DNA of 47,485 nt from Methylobacterium sp. (GTDB taxonomy: Bacteria > Pseudomonadota > Alphaproteobacteria > Rhizobiales > Beijerinckiaceae): the NCBI RefSeq assembly GCF_019745455.1, contig NZ_JAIETD010000044.1:1-47485 (forward strand), read 5' to 3'. Shown one piece after another: positions 1 to 10,782 of the stretch. Numbering within the stretch: position 1 is the stretch's first letter; every line of letters begins with the position of its first letter. The translations under genes were made by a program, and so were the position numbers. The notes below the pieces were generated by a model that did no database searches, was not told the origin of the DNA, and worked only from the letters and a program-made list of their open reading frames with translations.

Positions 1-1
1 G

Positions 2-556
2 GGGTGGGTTCAGACACGGGTCACTTCTCGATGGAAACTTCGGGCTCCGCCGGGTCAACTCTCAACGGAAATCAACATCGCGGACGACCTCTGGACCGTG
101 AACGTCGATTCGAACCAGCTCGAAGGCGTTCTGCTCAATCTGACCGTGAATGCCCGCGACGCGATCACGTCGGGCGGTGCCGTCACCATCCGCACCCGTA
201 ACGTCGCCGCCGCGGAGGCAGCCACACTTCCGGGTCTCAGGAGGTCGGACTACGTCGCGATCGAGGTTCAGGATACCGGCTGCGGCATGCCGGAGGCGGT
301 CGTACAGCGCGCCTTCGAGCCTTTCTTCACGACGAAAGCGGTCGGGCAGGGAACAGGCCTCGGCCTCAGCCAGGTTTTCGGTTTCGTCAAGCAGTCCGAA
401 GGGCATGCCGAGATCGAGAGTCATCTCGGTGTCGGAACCACGGTGCGCCTCTTCCTGCCGCGGCACGAGCCTGTCAGTCTGCCTGACCCACGACCAAGCT
501 CGGAAGCGTCCGACGGATCTCCCGCGCTATCCTTTCCCGTGCCGAACTTCGCCTGA
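2..556 (+). CDS. Sensor histidine kinase, C-terminal catalytic part (5' truncated by window edge)
   Basis: The frame is open from base 2 to the TGA at 554-556, so the gene starts before the window. What remains is the HATPase_c ATP-binding domain of a histidine kinase. The N box is seen as LLNLTVNARDAI, the G1 box as DTGCGMP, the F box as FEPFFTTK and the G2 box as GTGLGLSQVFGFV. These motifs and their spacing match the PAS-linked hybrid-type kinases common in rhizobia. The dimerisation/phosphoacceptor His domain and any sensor domain lie outside the window. After the HATPase there is only a short Pro/Ser-rich tail, so no receiver domain is fused here. The next gene, 10 bases on, encodes a lone receiver domain and is probably its partner. 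Family assignment is certain; the signal sensed is unknown. Confidence 0.93.
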   Translation, partial: GWVQTRVTSRWKLRAPPGQLSTEINIADDLWTVNVDSNQLEGVLLNLTVNARDAITSGGAVTIRTRNVAAAEAATLPGLRRSDYVAIEVQDTGCGMPEAVVQRAFEPFFTTKAVGQGTGLGLSQVFGFVKQSEGHAEIESHLGVGTTVRLFLPRHEPVSLPDPRPSSEASDGSPALSFPVPNFA

Positions 557-566
557 GGGGCATTCC

Positions 567-944
567 ATGAGCGACGCCGCCGCACTTCGGGTGCTGATGG
601 TCGAGGACGAGACCCTCCTCCTGGAGGTGATCACCGCAGACCTGGAGGATGCCGGTTTCGACGTCACGCCCGCCGCCACCGCCGAAACCGCCTTAAGGCT
701 CCTGAAGGAGGGGCTGAACGTCGACCTTCTGTTCACCGACATCCGCCTGCCCGGAACGATGGACGGCTGGCAGCTCGCAGAGTCGGTTCGCGGCCTGAGG
801 CCCGGTCTGCCCGTCATCTACGCGACGGGGTTCACCACGACCCCGCCGCGGATCATCGAGGGCAGCTTGTTCTTCACCAAGCCCTATCGGGCCTCGGCGA
901 TCATCAACGCGATCCGGACGCTGGCCGGCGGTGAGGCCCCCTGA
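567..944 (+). CDS. Single-domain response regulator (CheY-like receiver)
   Basis: A 125-residue protein made almost only of a receiver domain. The acidic pair is seen in LMVEDE, the phosphoacceptor Asp in LLFTDIRLPG, the switch Thr in YATGF and the conserved Lys in FFTKPY. There is no DNA-binding or enzymatic output domain, so it probably acts by protein contact or phosphotransfer. The start is the ATG at 567, preceded by GAGGGG at 555-560; the longer upstream frame overlaps the kinase and looks non-coding. It lies 10 bases after the kinase gene and is presumably co-transcribed with it. The pairing is inferred from position. Confidence 0.92.
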   Translation: MSDAAALRVLMVEDETLLLEVITADLEDAGFDVTPAATAETALRLLKEGLNVDLLFTDIRLPGTMDGWQLAESVRGLRPGLPVIYATGFTTTPPRIIEGSLFFTKPYRASAIINAIRTLAGGEAP

Positions 945-985
945 ACGGACAGGGATTCCCCTCATCCGCACGGAGCCGGTCGACC

Positions 986-1007
986 GGAGGCGACGCTGAT
1001 CGCCTCC
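986..1007. terminator. Bidirectional hairpin between convergent genes
   Basis: A perfect 8-bp inverted repeat, GGAGGCGA at 986-993 and TCGCCTCC at 1000-1007, with a 6-base loop. It lies between the plus-strand receiver gene (ends 944) and the minus-strand secA (ends 1068), where a shared terminator is expected. There is no clear T-run, so factor-independent termination is not assured. Confidence 0.5.
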
Positions 1008-1067
1008 TCTGGCCCTTTACCGAAACGCTTTCCCCGCCAGGGAAGGCCCCGGACGAACTCCGCGGCC

Positions 1068-3935
<2,868 letters not shown>

Positions 3936-4081
3936 CGTGAACCTACGGTCGATCGAATAAGTCAGAACGGTCTGTTGGGCCGGGCTTATAGAGGTAAATA
4001 TCGGGGCGCGCATCAGACAAGGGTCCGCGCCGATCCGCCCGGGTCATGTCACCGTGATCCGAAGGGATCCAGGCATGCGAA

Positions 4082-4119
4082 AGCGGCCCCTGGCCGGCAG
4101 GTGTGCCGCAGGAGCCGCT
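4082..4119 (-). terminator. Putative hairpin terminator downstream of the small secreted-protein gene
   Basis: Interrupted inverted repeat: AGCGGC plus CCTG (4082-4092) pairs with CAGG plus GCCGCT (4109-4119), with one unpaired base on each side. It lies 27 bases beyond the stop of the minus-strand gene 4146-4496 and upstream of secA, so it could separate the two transcripts. No U-tract is evident. Confidence 0.35.
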
Positions 4120-4145
4120 CGATCCGTTCCGGACTTAATCCGGGG

Positions 4146-4496
4146 TCAGTTGATCTCGCAGAAGCCCGAGCCCTGTCCGGTCAAGCGGCCGCTGCTGCAG
4201 CCCGCGGAGGCCGAACGGGTCGGCTCGGAGGCGGTCGCCTGGGCCGGCCCCCGCACCGGGAGGATCGGGCGGATGAAGGCCGGGTCGCTGGCGGGCGGAG
4301 ACGCCTTCTCGGCACTCGCCCGGGCACGGCTGACCGGCACGGTGACGCCGACACCGACGCCCGCCCCGACACCGACGCTTCGTCCGCCGCCGCCGCTGCT
4401 ACTGCTGGCGGCGGCGCCACGGCGCCCACGCGCTTCCGCATCGGAGCTGGCCGTTGCCGCCACAATCACCGCCGCGAGGATCAAAGCCGCACGCAT
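4146..4496 (-). CDS. Small secreted Gly/Ser/Val-rich protein, function unknown
   Basis: A 116-residue protein I do not recognise. The N-terminus has the form of a Sec signal peptide: MRAALILAAVIVAATASSDAEA, with probable cleavage after an AxA-like site near residue 22. Next come a basic RGRRG stretch, a Ser/Gly run, and an alternating Val-Gly segment (VGVGAGVGVGVTVP). The C-terminus carries two cysteines (CSSGRLTGQGSGFC) that could form a disulfide in the periplasm. The ATG at 4496 is preferred because GTGGAG ends 9 bases upstream; an ATG three codons earlier (4505) is possible. It is transcribed toward secA and diverges from the parvulin gene. The composition is biased, so a non-coding origin cannot be excluded, but the signal peptide and ribosome-binding site favour a real gene. 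Confidence 0.55.
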   Translation of the reverse strand: MRAALILAAVIVAATASSDAEARGRRGAAASSSSGGGGRSVGVGAGVGVGVTVPVSRARASAEKASPPASDPAFIRPILPVRGPAQATASEPTRSASAGCSSGRLTGQGSGFCEIN

Positions 4497-4759
4497 CGCC
4501 GTCATCTCCACGATCGACCTTTCGTATCCGGTATTCTCCTGCGGAGATCTTAAAGTCCGGTCTCGCCGATCGCGCGCATTCTCCGCTCTTGCCCGGGCCG
4601 ACCCGAGCCCGAACCAGGGCAGTCTTGCCATCCGAGCCTGCGCGCGCCACCTGTGTGGCGTCCAACGCGGCCGCCCTCGAGGCCGCCCTCCCACGCCCGT
4701 GCCGTTCGGCCACCAGAAGCCGAAGGCCCGGCGATGACGCTTCCAAGGATGCTCCCGCC

Positions 4760-5638
4760 ATGATCACGCCTTCGCATCTCTGGCTCGCGAGCGCCCTCGC
4801 GCTCGGCGTGTCCCTGCCGGCTGCGACCCTCGCGCAGACGCCGTCAGCCCCGGCCGCTCCTACACCCGCGGCGAGCGCCTCGCCCGACACGGTGGTGGCC
4901 AAGGTCAACGGCGCCCCGATCACGGCGGGCGACCTCGCGGTCGCCGGCGACGATCCGGCCCTGTCGCTGCCCGGTGTCGACGACGAGCAGAAGAAGAACC
5001 TGCTCGTGGACTACATGGTCGATCTCAAGGTCGGCGCCCAGGCGGCCGCTGCCGCCAAGGTCGGCGAGTCTCCGGATTTCCAGCGCAAGCTCGCCTATTT
5101 CAAGGACAAGCTCCTCCTCGACGAGTATCTCGAGCGCGAGGCCAAGAAGGCGGCGACGCCGGAAGCCGCCAAGGCGCTCTACGACCAGACCGTCAAGGCG
5201 ATGAAGCCCGAGGAGGAGGTCCACGCCCGCCACATCCTGGTCGAGGACGAGGCCACCGCCAAGGCGGTCGCCGCGCGGATCAAGGGCGGCGAGGATTTCG
5301 CCAAGGTGGCGGCGGAGGTCTCGAAGGATCCCGGCTCGAAGACCGAGGGCGGCGATCTCGGCTGGTTCACGAAGGAGCGGATGGTCGCCCGCTTCGCCGA
5401 AGCCGCGTTCAAGATGAATGGCGGCCAGATCTCGGACCCGGTCAAGACCCAGTTCGGCTGGCACGTGATCAAGGTCGAGGAGAAGCGGGTGAAGCCGGTC
5501 CCGACCTTCGTCGAGATGAAGGATCAGGTCGACCAGTACATCACCCGCAAGGCCCAGCAGGACGTCATCCTCAAGCTGCGCGAGAGCGCCAAGGTCGAGC
5601 GGATGGACGGGGGTGCGAAGCCCGAGGGGGTAAAGTAG
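4760..5638 (+). CDS. Periplasmic parvulin-type peptidyl-prolyl isomerase (PpiC/SurA/PrsA-like)
   Basis: Catalyses cis-trans isomerisation of Xaa-Pro bonds and probably chaperones exported or outer-membrane proteins. The 292-residue product has a signal peptide (about residues 1-25, ending LAQ), an Ala/Pro linker, a SurA-like N-terminal helical region (about 43-140) and one rotamase domain (about 152-250). That domain is recognised by EEEVHARHILV, the GGDLGWF turn and the terminal FGWHVIKVEEKR strand. The ATG at 4760 follows AAGGA (4745-4749) at about 10 bases. There is one parvulin domain, not the two of classical SurA. It diverges from the small secreted-protein gene and secA, in keeping with a role in secretion. 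Confidence 0.93.
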   Translation: MITPSHLWLASALALGVSLPAATLAQTPSAPAAPTPAASASPDTVVAKVNGAPITAGDLAVAGDDPALSLPGVDDEQKKNLLVDYMVDLKVGAQAAAAAKVGESPDFQRKLAYFKDKLLLDEYLEREAKKAATPEAAKALYDQTVKAMKPEEEVHARHILVEDEATAKAVAARIKGGEDFAKVAAEVSKDPGSKTEGGDLGWFTKERMVARFAEAAFKMNGGQISDPVKTQFGWHVIKVEEKRVKPVPTFVEMKDQVDQYITRKAQQDVILKLRESAKVERMDGGAKPEGVK

Positions 5639-5680
5639 GCCTCCTCTGTTTGCGGTCGACCGGCGCAGCTGTGCGCGTTT

Positions 5681-5708
5681 CTCCTCTCCCCGCTTATGGG
5701 GAGAGGAG
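5681..5708. terminator. Perfect 11-bp hairpin between convergent genes
   Basis: CTCCTCTCCCC (5681-5691) pairs exactly with GGGGAGAGGAG (5698-5708) across a 6-base loop. It sits between the plus-strand parvulin gene (ends 5638) and the minus-strand L,D-transpeptidase gene (ends 5743). A bidirectional terminator is the natural reading. Confidence 0.7.
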
Positions 5709-5742
5709 GGGCGCATAACTCACTTGATGTGCGAATATCCGA

Positions 5743-7185
5743 TCAGTTCTTCGGCGCTGCGGGCGCGGAAGGCTTTGCCTGTTTGGGCTTTACGTCGGCC
5801 TTTGCCGCCGGCTTGATCACCGCCGGCTCGACGGCGGCCGTCCTGACTGGCTTTGCCGCGGCTGTGGTCTCCGGAATCGTCGCCGCGTCGGTGGCCGGCG
5901 TCGCCGGAGCGGCGCTGCCATTGCTGAACAGCCCGCCGAGCAGCTTCTGGTAGGCACTCGGATCGCCGTCGGCATCCGCCACCATCACGCGCGGCGCGGG
6001 CGCCGGCTTGGTGGGCTCCGGCACGGGAGCGGCCGCGGCGGTGCGGGTGGCGCCCTTGCGGTCGGCTGATGCCTTCTCGGGGGATTTGGCGAGGGCCGCC
6101 GCGGCGGCCTTGGTGGGAATCGGTGCCTCGGCGGCAGCCATCAGGACCGGCCGGCCCTTGGCATCGACCTCGATCTCACGCCCGGCCGCGGCGAGCGTCT
6201 CGGGGCGGCTGACCTCGCCGAGGCGGCGCTGCGCGAATTCCTTCGGATCGTAAGGAAGTTCGGGCTCGTTCGTCTTCACCAGGCTGGCAAAGGCCGTCGT
6301 CGAGGCCGGGGTGCGGAAGACCGGATTCTGGCCGCCATCCTCGTAGACCACGCGGGTCGCCGGGGTACCCTTGGCGATGAGATCGGCCACGGCCTGGTTG
6401 TCGCGATCGCGCTTCTCCGCCACCAGGGTCTCGACCCTCGGCATGCATGAGCCCGTCGCCACGTCGGCGCCGCCGAAGACGTAGCGCGAGCCGCAGACGC
6501 CGACCCGCGGCTCTTCGCCAAGGGCCTCGAAATAGTCCGAGCCCTCCTTGAGGTTCTTCCAGAATGGGGTGTGCGGGTCGTTGCGGTACTTGGCGACGTT
6601 CTGCGCCGTCATCCGGAACGGATATGACTGGAACTGGAATCCGCGCTGGCCGCCGGCGAAGGAATCGCGGGCGAGAGCGTAGATCTCGGCCATCGACTCG
6701 TCGGTCATGGCAAAGCAGCCGGAGGACGAGCAGGTGCCGTGGACCATGATATAGTTGCCGGTCCGTCCTTGCGCCCTGTCGTAGGCGTTCGGGTACCCGG
6801 TGTCGAACGAGAGATAATACGACGAGTTCGGGTTCATCTGCCCCGGCGTCACCGTGTAGAAGCCCTCCGGCGCCTGACGGTCGCCCTGCTTCGTCTTCGG
6901 CCCGAGCTGGCCCGACCAGCGGCAGATCGGGAAGGTCTTGAGCAAGGCGTAGCGGCCGCTTCCGTCGCGCTTCCACACCTCCATCTCGGCTTCCTTCTTG
7001 AAGGCGCGGATGAGGATCGGATCGTTCTGGCTCATGCCCTTCTGGGACATCAGCGCGAGGGTCTTGGGGGGCACGGGAGCGAGGTGACGGGTCGAGGCAA
7101 CGCCGCCGAGGCCGCCGTCCTGGCATGCACCGAGCGAGATCGCCAGTGCGATGACGCAGGCAGTTGCGAAAGGGCGCATCACCAT
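5743..7185 (-). CDS. Lipoprotein L,D-transpeptidase, YafK-type
   Basis: A predicted murein L,D-transpeptidase that would cross-link or attach proteins to peptidoglycan from the periplasm. The 480-residue product starts with a lipoprotein signal (AISLGAC, lipidation Cys at about residue 21). The catalytic YkuD-fold domain covers about 50-200, with MVHGTCSSSGCFAM giving His149 and nucleophile Cys157. The region about 200-330 is the conserved YafK-family extension. The last ~150 residues are an Ala/Pro/Lys-rich low-complexity tail that may span toward the wall. The start is the ATG at 7185; a second ATG two codons later is equally plausible. The gene is convergent with the parvulin gene. Confidence 0.9.
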   Translation of the reverse strand: MVMRPFATACVIALAISLGACQDGGLGGVASTRHLAPVPPKTLALMSQKGMSQNDPILIRAFKKEAEMEVWKRDGSGRYALLKTFPICRWSGQLGPKTKQGDRQAPEGFYTVTPGQMNPNSSYYLSFDTGYPNAYDRAQGRTGNYIMVHGTCSSSGCFAMTDESMAEIYALARDSFAGGQRGFQFQSYPFRMTAQNVAKYRNDPHTPFWKNLKEGSDYFEALGEEPRVGVCGSRYVFGGADVATGSCMPRVETLVAEKRDRDNQAVADLIAKGTPATRVVYEDGGQNPVFRTPASTTAFASLVKTNEPELPYDPKEFAQRRLGEVSRPETLAAAGREIEVDAKGRPVLMAAAEAPIPTKAAAAALAKSPEKASADRKGATRTAAAAPVPEPTKPAPAPRVMVADADGDPSAYQKLLGGLFSNGSAAPATPATDAATIPETTAAAKPVRTAAVEPAVIKPAAKADVKPKQAKPSAPAAPKN

Positions 7186-7366
7186 GGGGAACCCCGTACT
7201 TCCGTCGTGCGCGGGATGTCGCCCTGGCGCTCGAACCTCCCCAAACCCATAGCGTCGTTAAACTTACCCGACCTTTACCGCAATCACGCCGGGGCTGTCC
7301 CACGGCCCGGCTGTGGATCGCGGTCATCGCCACGGCGATGCCGATGTCCTGCCGCAATTGCCGCGC

Positions 7367-8053
7367 TCAGGCCTTCAGGAGGCGTGCGATGAGGGCGTCG
7401 TCGGAGGGGTCCGAGAAGCGCAGGCCCACCGAGGCGGATCGCGCCGCGACGCGCAGCCAGTTCAGGTCCGGGCGACCGAGGTCGCGGCTCTCGATTGCGG
7501 CAGCTTGGCTGTTCTCGGCGATCTGCAGGAAGGTTAAATGGTTCCTCGACGGGTGCCGCGCTAAAACGTCGCATATGCTCTGGACGATGGCATCCTCAAC
7601 TGGCACCGAGGCCATGAGGTAGAACCGGTTCTCTGTGCCAGCCATCGACAAAGCCCGGCGCAGACGCCCGACGCCGCGTTCGAGGAAAGCGTAATCCGCC
7701 GCGTCTCCCGCCGGATCGTGATGGTTGAAGACGAACGGGATCAGATGGCGCTCGGCATAGCCGCGGTGCCGGCCGCGGCATTCGTCCGGCCGCGGCCGCT
7801 CCTCAAGCTTGGTGCTCTCGAGCTCCGTCCGGTCGAGGAGGAGGGCGAAGTCGTCCTTCAGGCAATCGAGCACCATGCCGGGATTGGAGAAGATCCAGTC
7901 GAAGGGACCGGACCACGTCCGCAATCCGGTGCTCTTCAGGAGCTCGGCCATGTGGCAGTGGCTGCCCAGCGAGATGTGGTTGAGGGAACCCGGCTCGCGG
8001 TTGTCCTGCCAGCCGAGCACCCGCCGAAGGGCAGAGCCGAGGCGCGTCGTCAT
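7367..8053 (-). CDS. DUF1796 family putative papain-like cysteine peptidase
   Basis: A 228-residue protein matching the DUF1796 pattern: ISLGSHCHMAELLKSTGLR followed by PFDWIFSNPGMVLDCL near residues 27-60. The family was named as putative cysteine peptidases from fold prediction; no activity is established to my knowledge. The Cys in SHCH would be the candidate nucleophile. A later FNHHDP could contribute a His. Members often sit in surface polysaccharide or glycan loci (recollection, not checked). The ATG at 8053 is chosen because upstream codons belong to the accA shadow; the start lies 13 bases after the accA stop, so the two are probably co-transcribed. There is no signal peptide or membrane segment. 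Confidence 0.72.
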   Translation of the reverse strand: MTTRLGSALRRVLGWQDNREPGSLNHISLGSHCHMAELLKSTGLRTWSGPFDWIFSNPGMVLDCLKDDFALLLDRTELESTKLEERPRPDECRGRHRGYAERHLIPFVFNHHDPAGDAADYAFLERGVGRLRRALSMAGTENRFYLMASVPVEDAIVQSICDVLARHPSRNHLTFLQIAENSQAAAIESRDLGRPDLNWLRVAARSASVGLRFSDPSDDALIARLLKA

Positions 8054-8066
8054 TCGCGCCCAGCGC

Positions 8067-9029
<963 letters not shown>

Positions 9030-9258
9030 CGATTCAGGATTCCTCTTCTTCGCCGGGGCGCCCTGATTGCCTGCGAGAGGCAACCGTGGCTGCAGGGTCT
9101 CACCGAGGTGGCGCGCATCACGAACGGGCGGGGTGTTGGCGATGGCAAGGCGCCTGTCAACCACACGCCCTGATCCGGCCGCCACATGGTGGTCGACTTC
9201 GCGCTGCCCTTCGGGCACCTCCTGCAGGACGATATCGCCCGTCCGCACGGAGGCTCCC

Positions 9259-10044
9259 ATGATCCTGAAAGAGAAGACCGCCATCGTCACCGGCTCGACC
9301 AGCGGCATCGGCCTCGCAATGGCCCGTGCCTTTGCCAGAGAAGGGGCGAACGTCGTCATCAACGGCTTCGGCAAGGCGGAGGATATCGAGTCAGCGAGAT
9401 CCGGCATCGAAGCCGAGTTCCGCGTGAAGGCGGTCTATTCTCCGGCCGACCTGACGAGGCCCGAGGAGATCGCCGGCCTGATCAAGCTTGGCGAGGACAG
9501 CTTCGGCTCCGTCGACGTCCTCGTGAACAATGCCGGCGTGCAATACGTCTCTCCGATCGAAGACTTCCCGGCGGCGAAGTGGGAGCAGATCATCGCGCTC
9601 AACCTGTCCTCGGCCTTCTACACCATGCAGGCGGCTATTCCCGGCATGAAGGTTCGCAAGTGGGGCCGTGTCATCAACACGGCCTCCGCCCATTCCTTCG
9701 TGGCCTCGCCCTTCAAGTCCGCCTACGTTGCCGCCAAGCACGGCATTGCGGGCCTGACGAAGGCCGCCGGCCTCGAACTCGCCACCCACGGCATCACGGT
9801 GAACTGCATCTCCCCGGGCTATGTCTGGACGCCCCTGGTGGAGAGCCAGATCCCCGACACCATGAAGGCGCGGGGCATGACCAAGGAGCAGGTCATGAAC
9901 GACGTGCTCCTGGCGGCTCAGCCCACCAAACAGTTCGTCACCGTCGAGCAAGTCGCGGCGCTCGCCGTGTTCCTGTGCTCGGATGCGGCGAGCCAGATCA
10001 CTGGCGCCAACCTCCCGATGGATGGCGGTTGGACCGCGCAATAA
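9259..10044 (+). CDS. bdhA: 3-hydroxybutyrate dehydrogenase (short-chain dehydrogenase)
   Basis: Oxidises (R)-3-hydroxybutyrate to acetoacetate with NAD+, a step in use of poly-3-hydroxybutyrate. The 261-residue length is typical. The NAD-binding TGSTSGIG is at 11-18, NNAG at 90-93, and the catalytic triad Ser143, Tyr156 (SAYVAAKHG) and Lys160 are intact. The substrate-loop sequence around TPLVESQIPD and QPTKQFVTVEQVA is that of hydroxybutyrate dehydrogenases, which is why I name the substrate. The ATG at 9259 has an excellent ribosome-binding site, GGAGG at 9249-9253. Upstream open codons lack one. Confidence 0.93.
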   Translation: MILKEKTAIVTGSTSGIGLAMARAFAREGANVVINGFGKAEDIESARSGIEAEFRVKAVYSPADLTRPEEIAGLIKLGEDSFGSVDVLVNNAGVQYVSPIEDFPAAKWEQIIALNLSSAFYTMQAAIPGMKVRKWGRVINTASAHSFVASPFKSAYVAAKHGIAGLTKAAGLELATHGITVNCISPGYVWTPLVESQIPDTMKARGMTKEQVMNDVLLAAQPTKQFVTVEQVAALAVFLCSDAASQITGANLPMDGGWTAQ

Positions 10045-10053
10045 GCTTCGAAA

Positions 10054-10086
10054 CCCGGCAATGTTTCACGGGAAACATCTGCCGGG
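10054..10086. terminator. Hairpin 1 after bdhA, with a parS-like core
   Basis: CCCGGCAATGTTTC (10054-10067) pairs with GAAACAT and TGCCGGG (10072-10086), with one bulged C at 10079 and a 4-base loop. It begins 9 bases after the bdhA stop and faces the convergent CsbD gene. The centre (10062-10077) reads TGTTTCACGGGAAACA, one base from the usual parS 16-mer. Confidence 0.6.
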
Positions 10087-10091
10087 CCTAA

Positions 10092-10111
10092 GGACAGGCG
10101 AGAGCCTGTCC
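10092..10111. terminator. Hairpin 2 between bdhA and the CsbD gene
   Basis: Perfect 8-bp stem, GGACAGGC (10092-10099) and GCCTGTCC (10104-10111), with a GAGA tetraloop. It lies just beyond the first hairpin and 12 bases from the end of the minus-strand CsbD gene, so it likely serves that transcript. The two hairpins form a back-to-back pair between convergent genes. Confidence 0.6.
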
Positions 10112-10122
10112 CGCTGAATAGC

Positions 10123-10479
10123 TCAGCGGCGGCCGTGAAGCAGGAGCGCCAGGCCGTAGCCGACCGCGCCTGCGATGAGCAGAGCGACGAAGGGGTTCTC
10201 CCCGACATGGGTCTCGACGGCCCGGCTGCCGTCGCGCAGGTAGGTGCCGCCACGGTTCTGAACGCGGTCGTAGGTGTCGCCAGCATAGTCGGTGACGTTG
10301 TCGGCGACGTCGCGCAGCGTGTCCTTGGCCTGGCCGTAGACGTCCTGCGCACGGCCCTGGGCCTCGCGGAAGCGGCCTTCAGCCGAGTCGCGAGACGAGC
10401 CGGCAAAATCGCCCGCCGAGCCCTGAACCTTGCCGCCGAACTCCTTGGCGGTCCCGACGATCCGATCCGTATCAACCAT
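10123..10479 (-). CDS. CsbD-like stress protein with C-terminal membrane segment
   Basis: A 118-residue protein. Residues 1-57 match the CsbD pattern of short amphipathic helices rich in Gly, Ala, Asp and Lys (DRIVGTAKEFGGKVQG, AEGRFREAQGRAQD). In other bacteria these proteins are induced by general stress; the mechanism is not known. Unlike the minimal CsbD, this one continues through a second helical stretch to a hydrophobic segment (FVALLIAGAVGYGLALLL, about 97-114) that could anchor it in the inner membrane or form a glycine zipper. The start at 10479 has GAGGAC 6 bases upstream. It is monocistronic, convergent with bdhA. Confidence 0.82.
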   Translation of the reverse strand: MVDTDRIVGTAKEFGGKVQGSAGDFAGSSRDSAEGRFREAQGRAQDVYGQAKDTLRDVADNVTDYAGDTYDRVQNRGGTYLRDGSRAVETHVGENPFVALLIAGAVGYGLALLLHGRR

Positions 10480-10782
10480 GGTGCTGTCCTCGCATTGCAG
10501 TGCGTGATCGGCGCCCTCTCTGGGCCGGGCACCCGCACCCTACGGTCACAGAACGCCGCTGAGGCGAAAACGGCACCGCTCACGCCAAGATTTTCGCGTG
10601 TGTTCAAAATTCAACTGTGACTGCTCGGCAGGGCTCTCTGCTGGGGAGCGTGTGGATTTTGCCAGAATCGTGAAAAATGTTTCCGTCCGGTCGGCCTAGA
10701 CCTTTCGGTGGAGAGAAATTGTTGATGGATTGTCGGTTTACCATACCGTCCGAAAGTGCCGCTCGTGACACGGTTGCCAAGA
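10480..10782. other. Intergenic region between the CsbD gene and the HD-GYP gene
   Basis: About 300 bases without a convincing gene. It must hold the divergent promoters of the CsbD-like gene (minus) and the HD-GYP gene (plus). The centre is locally AT-richer (around 10655-10745), but I could not identify a clean -35/-10 pair. Short open frames here are shadows. Confidence 0.5.
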
